From Sphingorhabdus sp. EL138 (GTDB lineage: Bacteria > Pseudomonadota > Alphaproteobacteria > Sphingomonadales > Sphingomonadaceae), in NCBI RefSeq assembly GCF_945882965.1, contig NZ_CAMCWY010000004.1, forward strand, positions 1 through 64,000: DNA of 64,000 nt. Direction: 5' to 3'. Within the stretch, counting starts at the first letter, position 1. Every line of letters starts with the position of its first letter. Under the pieces are notes generated by a model that was not told the origin of the DNA, ran no database searches, and saw nothing but the letters and a program-made list of their open reading frames with translations. Of this stretch, positions 1-9,086 are shown piece after piece. A program made the translations under genes and the position numbers.

Positions 1-78
1 AACTTCATGGATGTTACCGAAGATTTTGCGGATACGCTTTTGACGCGACAGGGTCGCAGGAGCGGGACGGGATGCCAT
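1..78 (-). CDS. rpoB: RNA polymerase beta subunit, N-terminal fragment (partial)
   Basis: Reading leftwards from an ATG at 78, the first 26 codons give MASRPAPATLSR followed by QKRIRKIFGNIHEV. This matches the opening of alphaproteobacterial, especially sphingomonad, RpoB proteins, whose N-terminus carries a KRIRK-F-G-IHEV block before the first conserved domain. The rest of the gene lies outside the window. RpoB is the catalytic beta subunit of RNA polymerase. The gene is divergent from lepA; the ribosomal protein genes rplJ/rplL, which often precede rpoB, are not in the 427 bases upstream. The call rests on a short stretch, so confidence is moderate to high. Confidence 0.8.
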   Translation of the reverse strand, partial: MASRPAPATLSRQKRIRKIFGNIHEV

Positions 79-505
79 AAGGTGCTTTGCCTCAGTTAGA
101 AATGTCAGTCGCGACGTGCCATTCCACAGACAAGAAAAGGCCGCATAGCAATGGACCGAAGAATCGGGTCCTGCCGTGCAGCCGTTTCGCGTATGTGAAA
201 ACCCATATCCATCAATACGTTAGCCAAGTTGCGCGACGACAAGGCCATTCCCGATGGGTTGGATGTTGAGGCGCCTATAGGCCGCGCGGGGGCTGGGGTC
301 AAGGACTGTCCCTCGCGGTCTATCCTGTAAATCCGCTGGGAAATGTTTCACGTAAATCTATATGGCGCGACGGGCTAGCGGCTTTCGTGGTCGCTCCTGT
401 CCAGCCATAATGGTCACTTCCCCAAAAACCACCCCAACTCACAATGTCCCCTACCGCCTTTCCGCCATGCTTGATGGCGCGGGGCGGCCCTGCTAGGGGC
501 GCTTT
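79..505. other. Divergent intergenic region, rpoB / lepA
   Basis: About 430 bases without a credible gene; the short open frames here have no recognisable protein and overlap on both strands. It must hold the divergent promoters of rpoB (leftward) and lepA (rightward), but I cannot pick convincing -35/-10 pairs by eye. An AGGGG lies 7 bases before the lepA ATG and can serve as its ribosome binding site. Confidence 0.5.
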
Positions 506-2323
506 ATGACTGAACTTTCGCTTATCCGTAATTTCTCCATTATCGCACATATTGACCATGGGAAGTCGACTTTGGCCGACCGGTTGATCCAACAAACCGG
601 CGGGCTGACTGCGCGCGAAATGACGAACCAAGTCCTTGATAATATGGACATTGAGAAAGAGCGCGGCATCACAATCAAGGCGCAAACCGTCCGCCTAGAT
701 TACACCGCGAAAGACGGCATCACCTATCAACTTAACCTGATGGACACGCCGGGCCATGTCGACTTCGCTTATGAAGTCAGCCGCAGCCTCGCCGCATGCG
801 AAGGCGCGCTTCTGGTTGTCGACGCCGCGCAAGGGGTGGAGGCGCAAACGCTCGCCAACGTCTATCAATCGATTGAGCATGACCATGAAATCGTGCCCGT
901 CATTAACAAGATCGATCTGCCCGCCGCAGAAGTGGACAAGGTCAAGGCCGAGATTGAGGACATAATCGGTCTGCCTGCCGACGACGCCGTCCTGACCAGT
1001 GCGAAATCGGGAATCGGCATTGACGAAGTGCTCGAGGCCGTCGTCACCCGCATTCCCCCGCCAAAGGGGGATCGCAACGCGCCGCTCAAAGCCATGCTCG
1101 TCGATTCATGGTACGACCCCTATTTGGGCGTCGTCATCCTGATCCGCGTCATTGATGGCGTTATCAAAAAGGGCCAAGAAATTCAGTTCATGGCCGCGGG
1201 TACAAAGCATTTGGTCGACCGCGTCGGCTGCATGCGGCCAAAGCTGGAGATATTGCCCGAAATCGCCGCGGGCGAAGTCGGCATAATCACCGCGCAGATT
1301 AAGGAAGTCGCACAAACCCGCGTCGGCGACACCATTACCGATGCAAAGCGCCCCGCCGCTGAACCGCTCCCCGGGTTTAAGGAAGTGCAGCCCGTCGTAT
1401 TCTGTGGCCTATTCCCGACCGACGCCGCCGACTTTGAAAAGCTGCGCGAAAGCATCAGCAAGCTGCGCCTCAACGACGCATCGTTCAGCTTCGAAACCGA
1501 AAGCAGCGCCGCCTTGGGCTTTGGTTTCCGTTGTGGATTCCTTGGGTTGCTCCACTTGGAGATCATACAGGAGCGCCTGACCCGCGAATTTGACCTAGAC
1601 CTCATCACCACCGCGCCGTCCGTGGTCTACAAATTGAAGCTGAGCCGCAGCAAAACCGAAGATGCGCGGGATATGGAGCTGCACAACCCAGCCGACATGC
1701 CCGACGTCAACCGCATTGATGAAATTCAGGAGCCATGGATACAGGCGACGATTTACTGCCCCGATGAATATCTCGGTTCCATCTTGAAACTATGCCAAGA
1801 CCGGCGCGGCATTCAAAAGCAACTGACCTATGTCGGTGGCCGCGCGCAGATCGTTTACGAATTGCCGTTGAACGAAGTGGTGTTCGACTTTTACGACCGG
1901 CTGAAGAGCATCAGCCGTGGCTATGCCTCGTTCGATTATCACCAGATCGGCCACCGCGAAGGCGATCTTGTGAAGATGAGCATCATGGTCAATGGCGACC
2001 CGGTCGACGCGTTGAGCATGATCGTCCACCGTGGTACCGCAGAATCTCGCGGCCGCGGCATGTGCGAGCGCCTAAAAGACCTGATCCCGCGCCATTTGTT
2101 CAAAATCCCCGTGCAAGCGGCCATCGGCGGCAAAGTCATCGCCCGCGAAACCATCGCCGCGATGCGCAAGGACGTGACCGCGAAATGCTATGGCGGCGAC
2201 ATCAGCCGCAAGAAAAAGCTGCTGGAAAAGCAGAAAAAGGGCAAGGCACGGATGCGTGAGTACGGAAATGTGAGCATTCCGCAGGAAGCGTTCATCGCTG
2301 CGCTGAGGATGGGGGAGGAGTAA
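506..2323 (+). CDS. lepA: Elongation factor 4 (LepA)
   Basis: LepA/EF4 is a ribosome-associated translational GTPase that acts on stalled or mis-translocated ribosomes. The 605-residue length is usual for the family. The G1 P-loop AHIDHGKS sits at residues 14-21, the G3 motif DTPGH at 80-84 and the G4 motif NKID at 134-137. The C-terminal half has the family EF-G-like domains and ends in the LepA-specific basic tail. The start is the ATG preceded by AGGGG. The next gene begins about 95 bases downstream on the same strand. It is distinguished from TypA, which also occurs in this window, by the N-terminal [20 protein letters not shown] pattern and by length. Confidence 0.97.
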   Translation: MTELSLIRNFSIIAHIDHGKSTLADRLIQQTGGLTAREMTNQVLDNMDIEKERGITIKAQTVRLDYTAKDGITYQLNLMDTPGHVDFAYEVSRSLAACEGALLVVDAAQGVEAQTLANVYQSIEHDHEIVPVINKIDLPAAEVDKVKAEIEDIIGLPADDAVLTSAKSGIGIDEVLEAVVTRIPPPKGDRNAPLKAMLVDSWYDPYLGVVILIRVIDGVIKKGQEIQFMAAGTKHLVDRVGCMRPKLEILPEIAAGEVGIITAQIKEVAQTRVGDTITDAKRPAAEPLPGFKEVQPVVFCGLFPTDAADFEKLRESISKLRLNDASFSFETESSAALGFGFRCGFLGLLHLEIIQERLTREFDLDLITTAPSVVYKLKLSRSKTEDARDMELHNPADMPDVNRIDEIQEPWIQATIYCPDEYLGSILKLCQDRRGIQKQLTYVGGRAQIVYELPLNEVVFDFYDRLKSISRGYASFDYHQIGHREGDLVKMSIMVNGDPVDALSMIVHRGTAESRGRGMCERLKDLIPRHLFKIPVQAAIGGKVIARETIAAMRKDVTAKCYGGDISRKKKLLEKQKKGKARMREYGNVSIPQEAFIAALRMGEE

Positions 2324-2417
2324 GCTTTCCCGCTTCCATCACCACAATGCGGTTAGGCGCTGCGATTTGCCAATTCTCTGACTGACAGCGCGCTCCCACT
2401 CTGCTACGCGGCCCTCC

Positions 2418-4283
2418 ATGCTTAATCTGAACGGTATCACCGTGCGCCTTGGCGGACGCACTATCCTTGACCGCGCCACGGCGGCTTTGCCCCCTTATGG
2501 GCGGGTCGGCCTGATCGGGCGCAATGGCGCGGGTAAATCGACATTGATGAAGGTGATGATTGGCTCGCTGGAGGCCGATGACGGGTCGCTGGATATGCCC
2601 AAGGGCACGCGCATCGGTTATATCGCGCAAGAGGCGCCTGCGGGCGAATCCTCGCCGTTTGACACGGTGCTGGCGGCGGATACCGAACGCGCGGCGTTAA
2701 TGCTCGAAAGCGAGCAAGAGGGACTTGACCCTGACCGCATGGCCGAAGTGCATGAACGGCTGATCGCGATTGACGCTTATACCGCGCCCGCGCGGGCTTC
2801 GCGGATTTTGGTTGGCCTTGGCTTTGATGAAGACATGCAGGGGCAGCCGCTCGATAGCTTCTCCGGTGGGTGGAAAATGCGGGTGGCGCTGGCGTCCTTA
2901 TTATTTTCGCAGCCGGATTTGCTGTTGCTCGATGAGCCTTCCAACCATTTGGATTTGGAAGCGACCTTGTGGCTGGAAAATTTCCTTAAGGGCTATCCGG
3001 CGATGATGGTGGTGATCAGCCATGAACGCGATTTGTTGAACAATGTCGTCGACCATATCCTGCATTTGGATAATGGTCAGGTGACATTATATTCGGGCGG
3101 CTATGACTCGTTTGAGCGGCAACGCGCCGAACGCGCTGCGCAATTGGCGGCGGCCAAGGCAAGCCAAGACGCGCAACGCGCCAAGTTGCAGGATTATGTC
3201 GCGCGTAACTCGGCGCGGGCGTCAACCGCCAAGCAGGCGCAGTCCAGAGCCAAGGCGCTGGCGCGGATGCAGCCGATTGCCGCAATGGCCGAAGACCCGA
3301 CGTTAAGCTTTGACTTCCCAAGCCCCGATGAATTGAAACCGCCCTTGGTGACACTGGACCTCGCGAGTGTCGGCTATACCGAGGGCAAACCGATATTGCA
3401 GCGGTTGAACCTGCGGATTGACCCTGATGACCGGATCGCGTTGCTGGGGCGCAACGGCAATGGCAAGACGACGCTGGCGCGGCTACTCGCGGCGCAATTG
3501 ACGCCAATGGAAGGGCAGATGAGCGCGTCAGGCAAGATGCGCGTCGGTTATTTCACGCAATATCAGGTGGAGGAACTCGACGGCAACGATACCCCGCTGG
3601 AGCATATGACTCAGCAGATGAAGGGCGCAAACCCAGGCGCGGTGCGCGCCCAATTGGGGCGCTTTGGCTTTTCCGGGCAAAAGGCGACGACGAAGGTTGG
3701 CAAGCTGTCGGGCGGTGAACGCGCGCGGTTGGCGCTGGCGCTGATTACGCGCGATGCGCCGCATATGCTGATCCTCGATGAACCAACGAACCATTTGGAC
3801 GTCGATGCGCGGGAGGCGTTAGTGCAGGCGCTGAATGAATATGAGGGCACTGTCGTGCTGGTCAGCCATGACCGCCATATGCTGGAGCTGACGGCGGACC
3901 GTCTGGTGCTTGTCGATGGTGGGACCGCGACCGAGTTTTCCGGCACGATTGAGGATTATACCGACTTCATCCTGGGCAAGGGGCCAGCCAAGGAGAAAAT
4001 GTCCAAGGCCGACCGCAAGGAAGACAAGAAAGCGGCGGCTGCATCGCGTGAGGCGCATGTGAAGCTGAAACGCGATGTGAGCGATGCGGAGGCGGACCTT
4101 GCAAAGCTTGAGGTTGTGTTGAGCGCGATTGACCGGGCAATGTTCGACCCAGCATCAGCATCAAATGAATATAAGAACCTAACGATGGGCGAACTGTCGC
4201 AACGCCGGGGCAAGATTGTCGCGGCGCAAGCGGCGGCAGAAGCGAGATGGGTTGTGGCGAGCGAGGCGTTGGAGAGAGGCTGA
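2418..4283 (+). CDS. ABC-F family ATP-binding protein (YheS/Uup-like)
   Basis: A soluble protein with two ABC ATPase domains and no membrane segments, typical of ABC-F proteins that act on ribosomes or in antibiotic protection. Domain 1 has Walker A GRNGAGKS at about 34-41, signature SFSGG at 146-150 and Walker B LLLLDEP near 167-173. Domain 2 has Walker A GRNGNGKT at 343-350, signature LSGGER at 429-434 and Walker B LILDEPTNHLD near 450-460. A charged helical linker (about 230-285) joins the domains, and a lysine-rich coiled-coil-like tail ends the 621-residue protein. It lies downstream of lepA on the same strand and could be co-transcribed. The subfamily (YheS, Uup or EttA) is not certain; the C-terminal coiled coil favours YheS/Uup. 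Confidence 0.9.
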   Translation: MLNLNGITVRLGGRTILDRATAALPPYGRVGLIGRNGAGKSTLMKVMIGSLEADDGSLDMPKGTRIGYIAQEAPAGESSPFDTVLAADTERAALMLESEQEGLDPDRMAEVHERLIAIDAYTAPARASRILVGLGFDEDMQGQPLDSFSGGWKMRVALASLLFSQPDLLLLDEPSNHLDLEATLWLENFLKGYPAMMVVISHERDLLNNVVDHILHLDNGQVTLYSGGYDSFERQRAERAAQLAAAKASQDAQRAKLQDYVARNSARASTAKQAQSRAKALARMQPIAAMAEDPTLSFDFPSPDELKPPLVTLDLASVGYTEGKPILQRLNLRIDPDDRIALLGRNGNGKTTLARLLAAQLTPMEGQMSASGKMRVGYFTQYQVEELDGNDTPLEHMTQQMKGANPGAVRAQLGRFGFSGQKATTKVGKLSGGERARLALALITRDAPHMLILDEPTNHLDVDAREALVQALNEYEGTVVLVSHDRHMLELTADRLVLVDGGTATEFSGTIEDYTDFILGKGPAKEKMSKADRKEDKKAAAASREAHVKLKRDVSDAEADLAKLEVVLSAIDRAMFDPASASNEYKNLTMGELSQRRGKIVAAQAAAEARWVVASEALERG

Positions 4284-4468
4284 GACTGCTCCGTCTAAGC
4301 CCCCGCCGCCACGAGCTGGAGCAGCTTTTGCGCTGGCAAAGCCGGGATGATATGTTCGACGCAGCCGATGATGCGACGTCATCTGCTTCTTCGAGCGAAG
4401 ACCGTCGTTCGGGTACCTTTGGTATAAGATTTTGATTTAGAAAAACTAATTTTTCAAAACGACCGAAA

Positions 4469-5206
4469 TTATGTTGACATAGCAAGCGGCACTTTTGCAG
4501 AGTTCATAGCGTGCGCATCGGCCTGCAAAGTATAGCCAAAGCCGTATAGGGCACTTAGGCTAATGCCTAATGTCGGGTCAAGTTTCAGGTTCTTGCGTAG
4601 CCGTGCGACATGCGTGTCAATGGTCCGCGATTGATAGTCGACGACCTTGCCCCATAATGTTGCCGCGAGATATTGGCGCGACAATAATCGGTTGGGGTTG
4701 CTGAAAAACAGCATCGCCATATCGAATTCCCGCTTTGGCAAGATGATGGCTTCGTCGTTGAAATACACCGTCGATATCGATGGGCGAAGAAGATATGGAC
4801 CGAGCAATAACGATTCCGGCCGCGTTCGCACATCGCCATTATAGCGGCGCAAAAGAGACTTAATCCGCAGGGAAAATACTTCTGGGTCAACCGGCTTTGA
4901 CACGAAATCGTCCGCACCCGCCTCAAGCCCGCGGATGATGTCGCGGCGATCATTGCGCGCGGTTAGCATGACCACTGGGATATCAGGATGGAATTTCCGG
5001 ATGTATTCTATCACTTCGATGCCGTTCAGGTCGGGAAATGACCAGTCGATGATCAAGAGATCACATTCTTTTTCGCGCACCGCTTTCAAGAATGTCTGCG
5101 CGGAGCTATAGCTCTTTACGGCATAACCCAATCCACTCAAAAATTCTTCGAGTTCGGCTGCAAATATGGGGTCGTCCTCGACCACGGCGATATTATAGTT
5201 GCTCAC
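4469..5206 (-). CDS. OmpR-family response regulator (orphan)
   Basis: A DNA-binding response regulator of 245 residues. The receiver domain has the acidic pocket E10-D11-D12, phosphoacceptor D54 (in LIIDWSFPD), T82 and K104. The C-terminal half is an OmpR/PhoB winged helix (RTIDTHVARLRKNL). I place the start at the GTG at 5206 (MSNYNIAVVEDD) because AAGGGA lies 6 bases upstream; an in-frame TTG at 5233 would add nine residues but has a poorer site. No sensor kinase is adjacent. The 188 bases on its upstream side contain TTACA/TGTAA half-sites that might be an operator. The target regulon is unknown. Confidence 0.88.
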   Translation of the reverse strand: MSNYNIAVVEDDPIFAAELEEFLSGLGYAVKSYSSAQTFLKAVREKECDLLIIDWSFPDLNGIEVIEYIRKFHPDIPVVMLTARNDRRDIIRGLEAGADDFVSKPVDPEVFSLRIKSLLRRYNGDVRTRPESLLLGPYLLRPSISTVYFNDEAIILPKREFDMAMLFFSNPNRLLSRQYLAATLWGKVVDYQSRTIDTHVARLRKNLKLDPTLGISLSALYGFGYTLQADAHAMNSAKVPLAMST

Positions 5207-5256
5207 AATTTGTCCCTTACTGGACCGGTCCAATGAGGACTTTTTACCCCGTTATT

Positions 5257-5293
5257 TTACATTTGTAACATTTTTTATGTGAACTAATGTAAA
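5257..5293. promoter_or_regulatory. TTACA/TGTAA half-sites upstream of the response regulator
   Basis: An inverted repeat TTACA-TT-TGTAA (5257-5268) is followed 19 bases later by a further TGTAAA (5288-5293), in an AT-rich stretch about 50-85 bases upstream of the response-regulator start. OmpR-type regulators often bind direct or inverted half-sites in their own promoters, so autoregulation is plausible. This is pattern reading only. Confidence 0.3.
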
Positions 5294-5394
5294 CTGAAAT
5301 CTGTTGTTGCAACAAACGTGACAGGTTTGGCGTTACCTTCTGTGGTGCGAATTACAAGAGAATTACAGGAGCGGGCGTTTGATGTCCATAATCT

Positions 5395-6513
5395 TCAGTT
5401 TCTCTGCGCCTTGGCGACTTGTTTTGGCTTGGGCATCGCCTCTGCTGCTTTCGCCTTTGGGTGAATATAGTCGTGGTGGCGGGTGATGGCGCGGGCGACA
5501 TTTTGCATAAAAGCATTTGTTACTTCGCTGCCGGCAGGCGTTTGCGCAATCATCACCGCCACAGGATACACGCAGCCATCTGGTGCTGTCATCACCCCAA
5601 CATCGTTGATTGCCGTAGCTATCGACTCCAGCACTTGCCCGGTCCCGGTTTTGTGCGCGAGGCGCCAGCCCGGCGCGAGGCCGGACCGCAAACGGGACCG
5701 CCCCGTATAGGTGCCAGCCATTAACTTCAGCAATTTGGCCCCCGGGTCATTGGCATCACGTTCGCTAAAACGTTTCAGCACCAGCGCGATTGTGCCGGGG
5801 GCCGCGCCGTCGAGTGGCGTTTCCAGATAGGCGTCCAGCGCAGCCTTCCTTTTGCCCATCGGGATGCGTGAACGCTGTGCTTTGAATGCATTGCCTTTGC
5901 GATATTCTGGTTGCCATTCCAAACCGGCAATCGCGCTTTGCAGCAGGACTTCGCCAGGACCAAAGCGAATGGATTGCACTTTGCGGCGGTCAAGCATTTG
6001 GTTGATCGCTTGCGGGCCTCCGGCAATGCGCAAAAGAACGTTGTTGGCGAGATTGTCGCTGGCATTGACCGAATGCGTTAGCAGTTCGCGTAACGACATG
6101 TCGAACGAGTCCCGCCCGTCGAGATAATTTTTCAGTGGCTGGCTGAAGACAACGACGTCGTCGCGGCTGACGCGAATGCGTTTATCCAGTGACAATTTAC
6201 CCGCAGCCTCTTGTTCCAAAATCGTCAGCGCGACCCACATTTTGGAGACGCTTTGTTGCGGAAAGCGCTCGGTCGGGCGCTTGCCAATAATCTCGTCGGA
6301 AAAGGGTGTGTAGATGGCGACGCCTGCGCGACCGGGGAATGTTTTCCAATAGGTATCAATTTCCGTCTTTAGCTTTTCGTCGGCTGTCGCAATCAGATCG
6401 GTCGGTAGTGTCTTTTTAGCGATATCCGCAGACGCCGTGGCCGCAATTGCCGTGAAGCTGAGGGCCGAAGTAAGAGTGAGGGTTACGGCGAATATGTTGA
6501 AAAAGCTGCGCAT
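5395..6513 (-). CDS. Class A beta-lactamase-like serine hydrolase
   Basis: A probable periplasmic class A beta-lactamase or close relative, 372 residues from the ATG at 6513. The first ~28 residues form a signal peptide ending in ATASA. Active-site motifs: SVSK at 88-91 (S70-x-x-K73), SDN at 142-144 and KTG at 278-280. A glutamate (E178) lies 36 residues after the SDN serine, the spacing of catalytic E166, and an arginine sits where R161 is expected. The position equivalent to N170 is glutamine. The protein is longer than typical class A enzymes (~290), with an insertion between the omega-loop region and KTG and a Lys/Pro/Ala-rich tail. The longer frame upstream is not signal-like and is excluded. 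Hydrolysis of beta-lactams is inferred, not shown. Confidence 0.85.
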   Translation of the reverse strand: MRSFFNIFAVTLTLTSALSFTAIAATASADIAKKTLPTDLIATADEKLKTEIDTYWKTFPGRAGVAIYTPFSDEIIGKRPTERFPQQSVSKMWVALTILEQEAAGKLSLDKRIRVSRDDVVVFSQPLKNYLDGRDSFDMSLRELLTHSVNASDNLANNVLLRIAGGPQAINQMLDRRKVQSIRFGPGEVLLQSAIAGLEWQPEYRKGNAFKAQRSRIPMGKRKAALDAYLETPLDGAAPGTIALVLKRFSERDANDPGAKLLKLMAGTYTGRSRLRSGLAPGWRLAHKTGTGQVLESIATAINDVGVMTAPDGCVYPVAVMIAQTPAGSEVTNAFMQNVARAITRHHDYIHPKAKAAEAMPKPKQVAKAQRN

Positions 6514-6804
6514 GATCCGACTTTTATGTGTCCAAGGGCTGCATAGTTTGCGCTGTAGATGCAGAAACCAAATTCCGGCAAGAGGATGCCATTTGCGGAC
6601 CTCCATCATCCGATTTATACTGCGACACCGCTGTTTTGCCCGCCAAAACTGCGCAGTACTTTGCCAGCCGTCGTTGCATGTTACGCGTTGCAGTAACTTG
6701 TCTAAAGTTTTGATATGTTTATTTGCAATTGTTAACATTGCGCGCAGTATTTGACGTAGGTCCCATGCCGTGCAATCTTTCGGATGGGAAAAGAGGAGGG
6801 GACT

Positions 6805-8562
6805 ATGGCGGGTAAAGCGGAGACAGGCAGCAGCGCGAAGGCTGACAAAAAGAAATCGCAAAAGAAAGGCGCGCCATTTTCGAGTGTCGCGGGCGCTTTT
6901 GACGCCGCCAATGATGCCACCATGGCGCTTGGTCCGCTTACCGGATTGGCACGAGAAGATTTTATTGGCGCGATTGGCCTGATGCTGCGCCAGACCGCGA
7001 CGAACCCTGATAAGGCATGGAAGGCAACGAGCCGCTTTTCCGAAGATGTTGTCAAGATTATCACCGGAAAATCAGACCTTGCGCCCGACCCCAAGGACAA
7101 GCGCTTCATGGACCCGGCATGGACGTTTAATCCGTTTTTTAAGGCAGGCGCGCAATATTATCTCGCGGTGCAAAAGGGCGTTAAAAGCTATATTGAGGAT
7201 TTGGAGCTTGATGCGCTCGAACGCGACCGCGCAAATTTCATTTCGCAAATCATCATTGATGCCATGTCACCGACCAACACCCTGATTGGGAACCCGACCG
7301 CGCAAAAGCGGCTGGTGGATTCGGGCGGCCTCAGCCTCGTAAAGGGTCTGAAAAACGCCTATAATGACATGGTTCACAACGATATGATGGTGAGCCAGGT
7401 TAACAAAAAGCCGTTCAAGCTTGGCGAGAATATCGCAACGGCAAAGGGCACCGTGGTCTATCGCGACGAACGCTTTGAACTCGTCCAATATGCGCCAACC
7501 ACGGACAAGGTGTTCGCAACGCCGCAACTCACCATCCCGCCGCAGATCAACAAAATGTATATCAATGATCTGTCCCCTGAAAAATCGATCATCAAATGGC
7601 AAACCGACCACGGGATTCAGCCATTCATGATTTCCTGGCGCAACCCTACTGATGACATGGGCGTGTGGGGCATGGCCGAATATACCGAAAGCTGCGTCAA
7701 GGCGTTGGATGTGGTGTGTGAGATTACCGGCAGCGACAAGGTCAACATTTCGGGCGGCTGTTCAGGCGGGCAGACGATGTCGGTGTTGCTGTCCAAACTC
7801 GCGTCCATGGGCGACACCCGCGCCAATGCGATCACCATGATGGTGTGCGTGTTGGAGCCCAAGCCCGGCGATACCGAGGCGTCGAGCCTTGTGTCGCACA
7901 ATGGCATCGCATTGGCCCGCCAACGCGCGGCGAAGAAAGGCGTGATTGAAGGCAGCAGCCTTGCGCGCGGCTTTGCATGGTTGCGGCCCAATGACCTGAT
8001 CTGGAACTATGTGATCAACAACTATTTGATGGGCGATGACCCCCCGGCGTTTGATATCCTGTTCTGGAATGCCGATGCGACCAACCTGTCATCGGCATTG
8101 ATGGGCGATTTCTTGGAGTTGTTTGAGGCAAATGCGTATGCCGCGCCGGGCACGTTCGACATTGCGGGACACACGCTTGACCTGACCAAGGTGACGGGCG
8201 ACCTGTTCGTTCTGGGCGGTACCACCGACCATATCACGCCATGGCGCGCATGCTATCGCTCCACGCAATTGTTCGGCGGCAAAAATGTCGAATTCATCCT
8301 CAGCCAAGCAGGCCATATGCAAGCGATCCTAAACCCGCCGGGCAACCCCAAGGCGAAATATTGGAAGCATGGCGAAGGCAAAGCGCCCGCTGATGTCACC
8401 GAATGGATGAAAGGCAGCGAAGAAGTCGCCGGAAGCTGGTGGCCACACTGGATGGAATGGCTCCACGCGCGGTCGGGTGCCGAAATTGCCGCGCCGAAGA
8501 CGCAGGGGAGCAAGGCCCATCCAGCCATGGAAGCCGCGCCCGGGCTGTATGTTTTGGAGTGA
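6805..8562 (+). CDS. phaC: Class I poly(3-hydroxyalkanoate) synthase
   Basis: PHA synthase polymerises hydroxyacyl-CoA into carbon-storage granules. The 585-residue protein has the lipase-box-like G-G-C-S-G with nucleophile C319 and the other catalytic residues D475 (in GGTTDH) and H504 (in QAGHM). The N-terminal third carries the class I PhaC_N pattern, including DPAW and NPF blocks. The start is the ATG at 6805, directly preceded by AGGAGGGG; an upstream in-frame ATG at 6784 has no such site. The N-terminal ~25 residues are Lys/Ala-rich. A PHA depolymerase homologue lies 520 bases downstream, supporting a PHA storage locus. Confidence 0.95.
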   Translation: MAGKAETGSSAKADKKKSQKKGAPFSSVAGAFDAANDATMALGPLTGLAREDFIGAIGLMLRQTATNPDKAWKATSRFSEDVVKIITGKSDLAPDPKDKRFMDPAWTFNPFFKAGAQYYLAVQKGVKSYIEDLELDALERDRANFISQIIIDAMSPTNTLIGNPTAQKRLVDSGGLSLVKGLKNAYNDMVHNDMMVSQVNKKPFKLGENIATAKGTVVYRDERFELVQYAPTTDKVFATPQLTIPPQINKMYINDLSPEKSIIKWQTDHGIQPFMISWRNPTDDMGVWGMAEYTESCVKALDVVCEITGSDKVNISGGCSGGQTMSVLLSKLASMGDTRANAITMMVCVLEPKPGDTEASSLVSHNGIALARQRAAKKGVIEGSSLARGFAWLRPNDLIWNYVINNYLMGDDPPAFDILFWNADATNLSSALMGDFLELFEANAYAAPGTFDIAGHTLDLTKVTGDLFVLGGTTDHITPWRACYRSTQLFGGKNVEFILSQAGHMQAILNPPGNPKAKYWKHGEGKAPADVTEWMKGSEEVAGSWWPHWMEWLHARSGAEIAAPKTQGSKAHPAMEAAPGLYVLE

Positions 8563-8576
8563 GGGGGGAAGGGTTA

Positions 8577-8810
8577 ATGCCCACTATCCATCGCAAAAAT
8601 GGTTACCGATTTTATTTTTTCAGCCATGAACCAAACGAGCCGCCGCACGTTCACATCGACAAGGGAGAGGCAACCATAAAGATTTGGCTTGGCAGTTTGG
8701 AGGTCTCCAAAAGCCGGGGCTTTCGTGCCCACGAAATTTCTGGCATCATTGGGATGGTGAAAGATCATCAGACTGCGTTCACGGAGAAGTGGCATGAACA
8801 TTTCAGCTAA
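8577..8810 (+). CDS. DUF4160 domain protein
   Basis: A 77-residue protein starting MPTIHRKNGYRFYFFS and containing the DUF4160 hallmark EPPHVHI with downstream W-L-G-S-L-E-V. It begins 14 bases after the phaC stop and overlaps the start of the next gene. DUF4160 proteins are usually encoded beside DUF2442 proteins, as here, in an arrangement resembling toxin-antitoxin modules, but biochemical function is not established. Its position between phaC and phaZ could be incidental insertion. The longer frame starting inside phaC is not used. Confidence 0.8.
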   Translation: MPTIHRKNGYRFYFFSHEPNEPPHVHIDKGEATIKIWLGSLEVSKSRGFRAHEISGIIGMVKDHQTAFTEKWHEHFS

Positions 8811-9057
8811 AGTCACTGACGAGCGGGTGCTCGACGTTCGCTTTGACGCGCATAGCCTAATTGTCGACCTCATGGATGGCCGGACCATTTCTGCGCCACT
8901 CGCTTGGTATCCGCGTTTGGCAAATGCGACAATCGCACAGCGCGACCATTGGGAGAAATGTGCCGGTGGCTTTGGCATCCACTGGCCAGATTTGGACGAG
9001 GATTTGAGCACTGAAGGCTTGTTGCGCGGCGCGCCAGCTGCCAAGGTTTCTGCCTGA
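8794..9057 (+). CDS. DUF2442 domain protein
   Basis: An 87-residue protein whose start overlaps the end of the DUF4160 gene by 17 bases, implying translational coupling. The DUF2442 pattern is visible: an N-terminal strand region (VLDVRFDAHSLIVDLMDGR), the core S-A-P-L-A-W-YPRL, and the C-terminal GFGIHWPDLDEDLS. DUF2442 proteins are small DNA-associated or antitoxin-like proteins of unproven role that pair with DUF4160. The pair and phaZ lie on one strand, with 29 bases before the phaZ start. Confidence 0.82.
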   Translation: MNISAKVTDERVLDVRFDAHSLIVDLMDGRTISAPLAWYPRLANATIAQRDHWEKCAGGFGIHWPDLDEDLSTEGLLRGAPAAKVSA

Positions 9058-9086
9058 ACGCATTTTTAGACTTATTAGGAACACAG

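Noticed and set aside
87-302. Open frames on both strands upstream of rpoB
   Set aside because: No recognisable protein, overlapping frames on opposite strands, and location in the rpoB/lepA promoter region.
3967-4485. Minus-strand 172-codon frame over the ABC-F gene end
   Set aside because: Antisense shadow of the ABC-F gene with Ser/Arg/Pro-rich translation and no domain.
6514-6861. N-terminal extension of the beta-lactamase-like frame
   Set aside because: The added ~116 residues are not signal-like and lie in the divergent promoter region; the signal peptide starts at the ATG at 6513.
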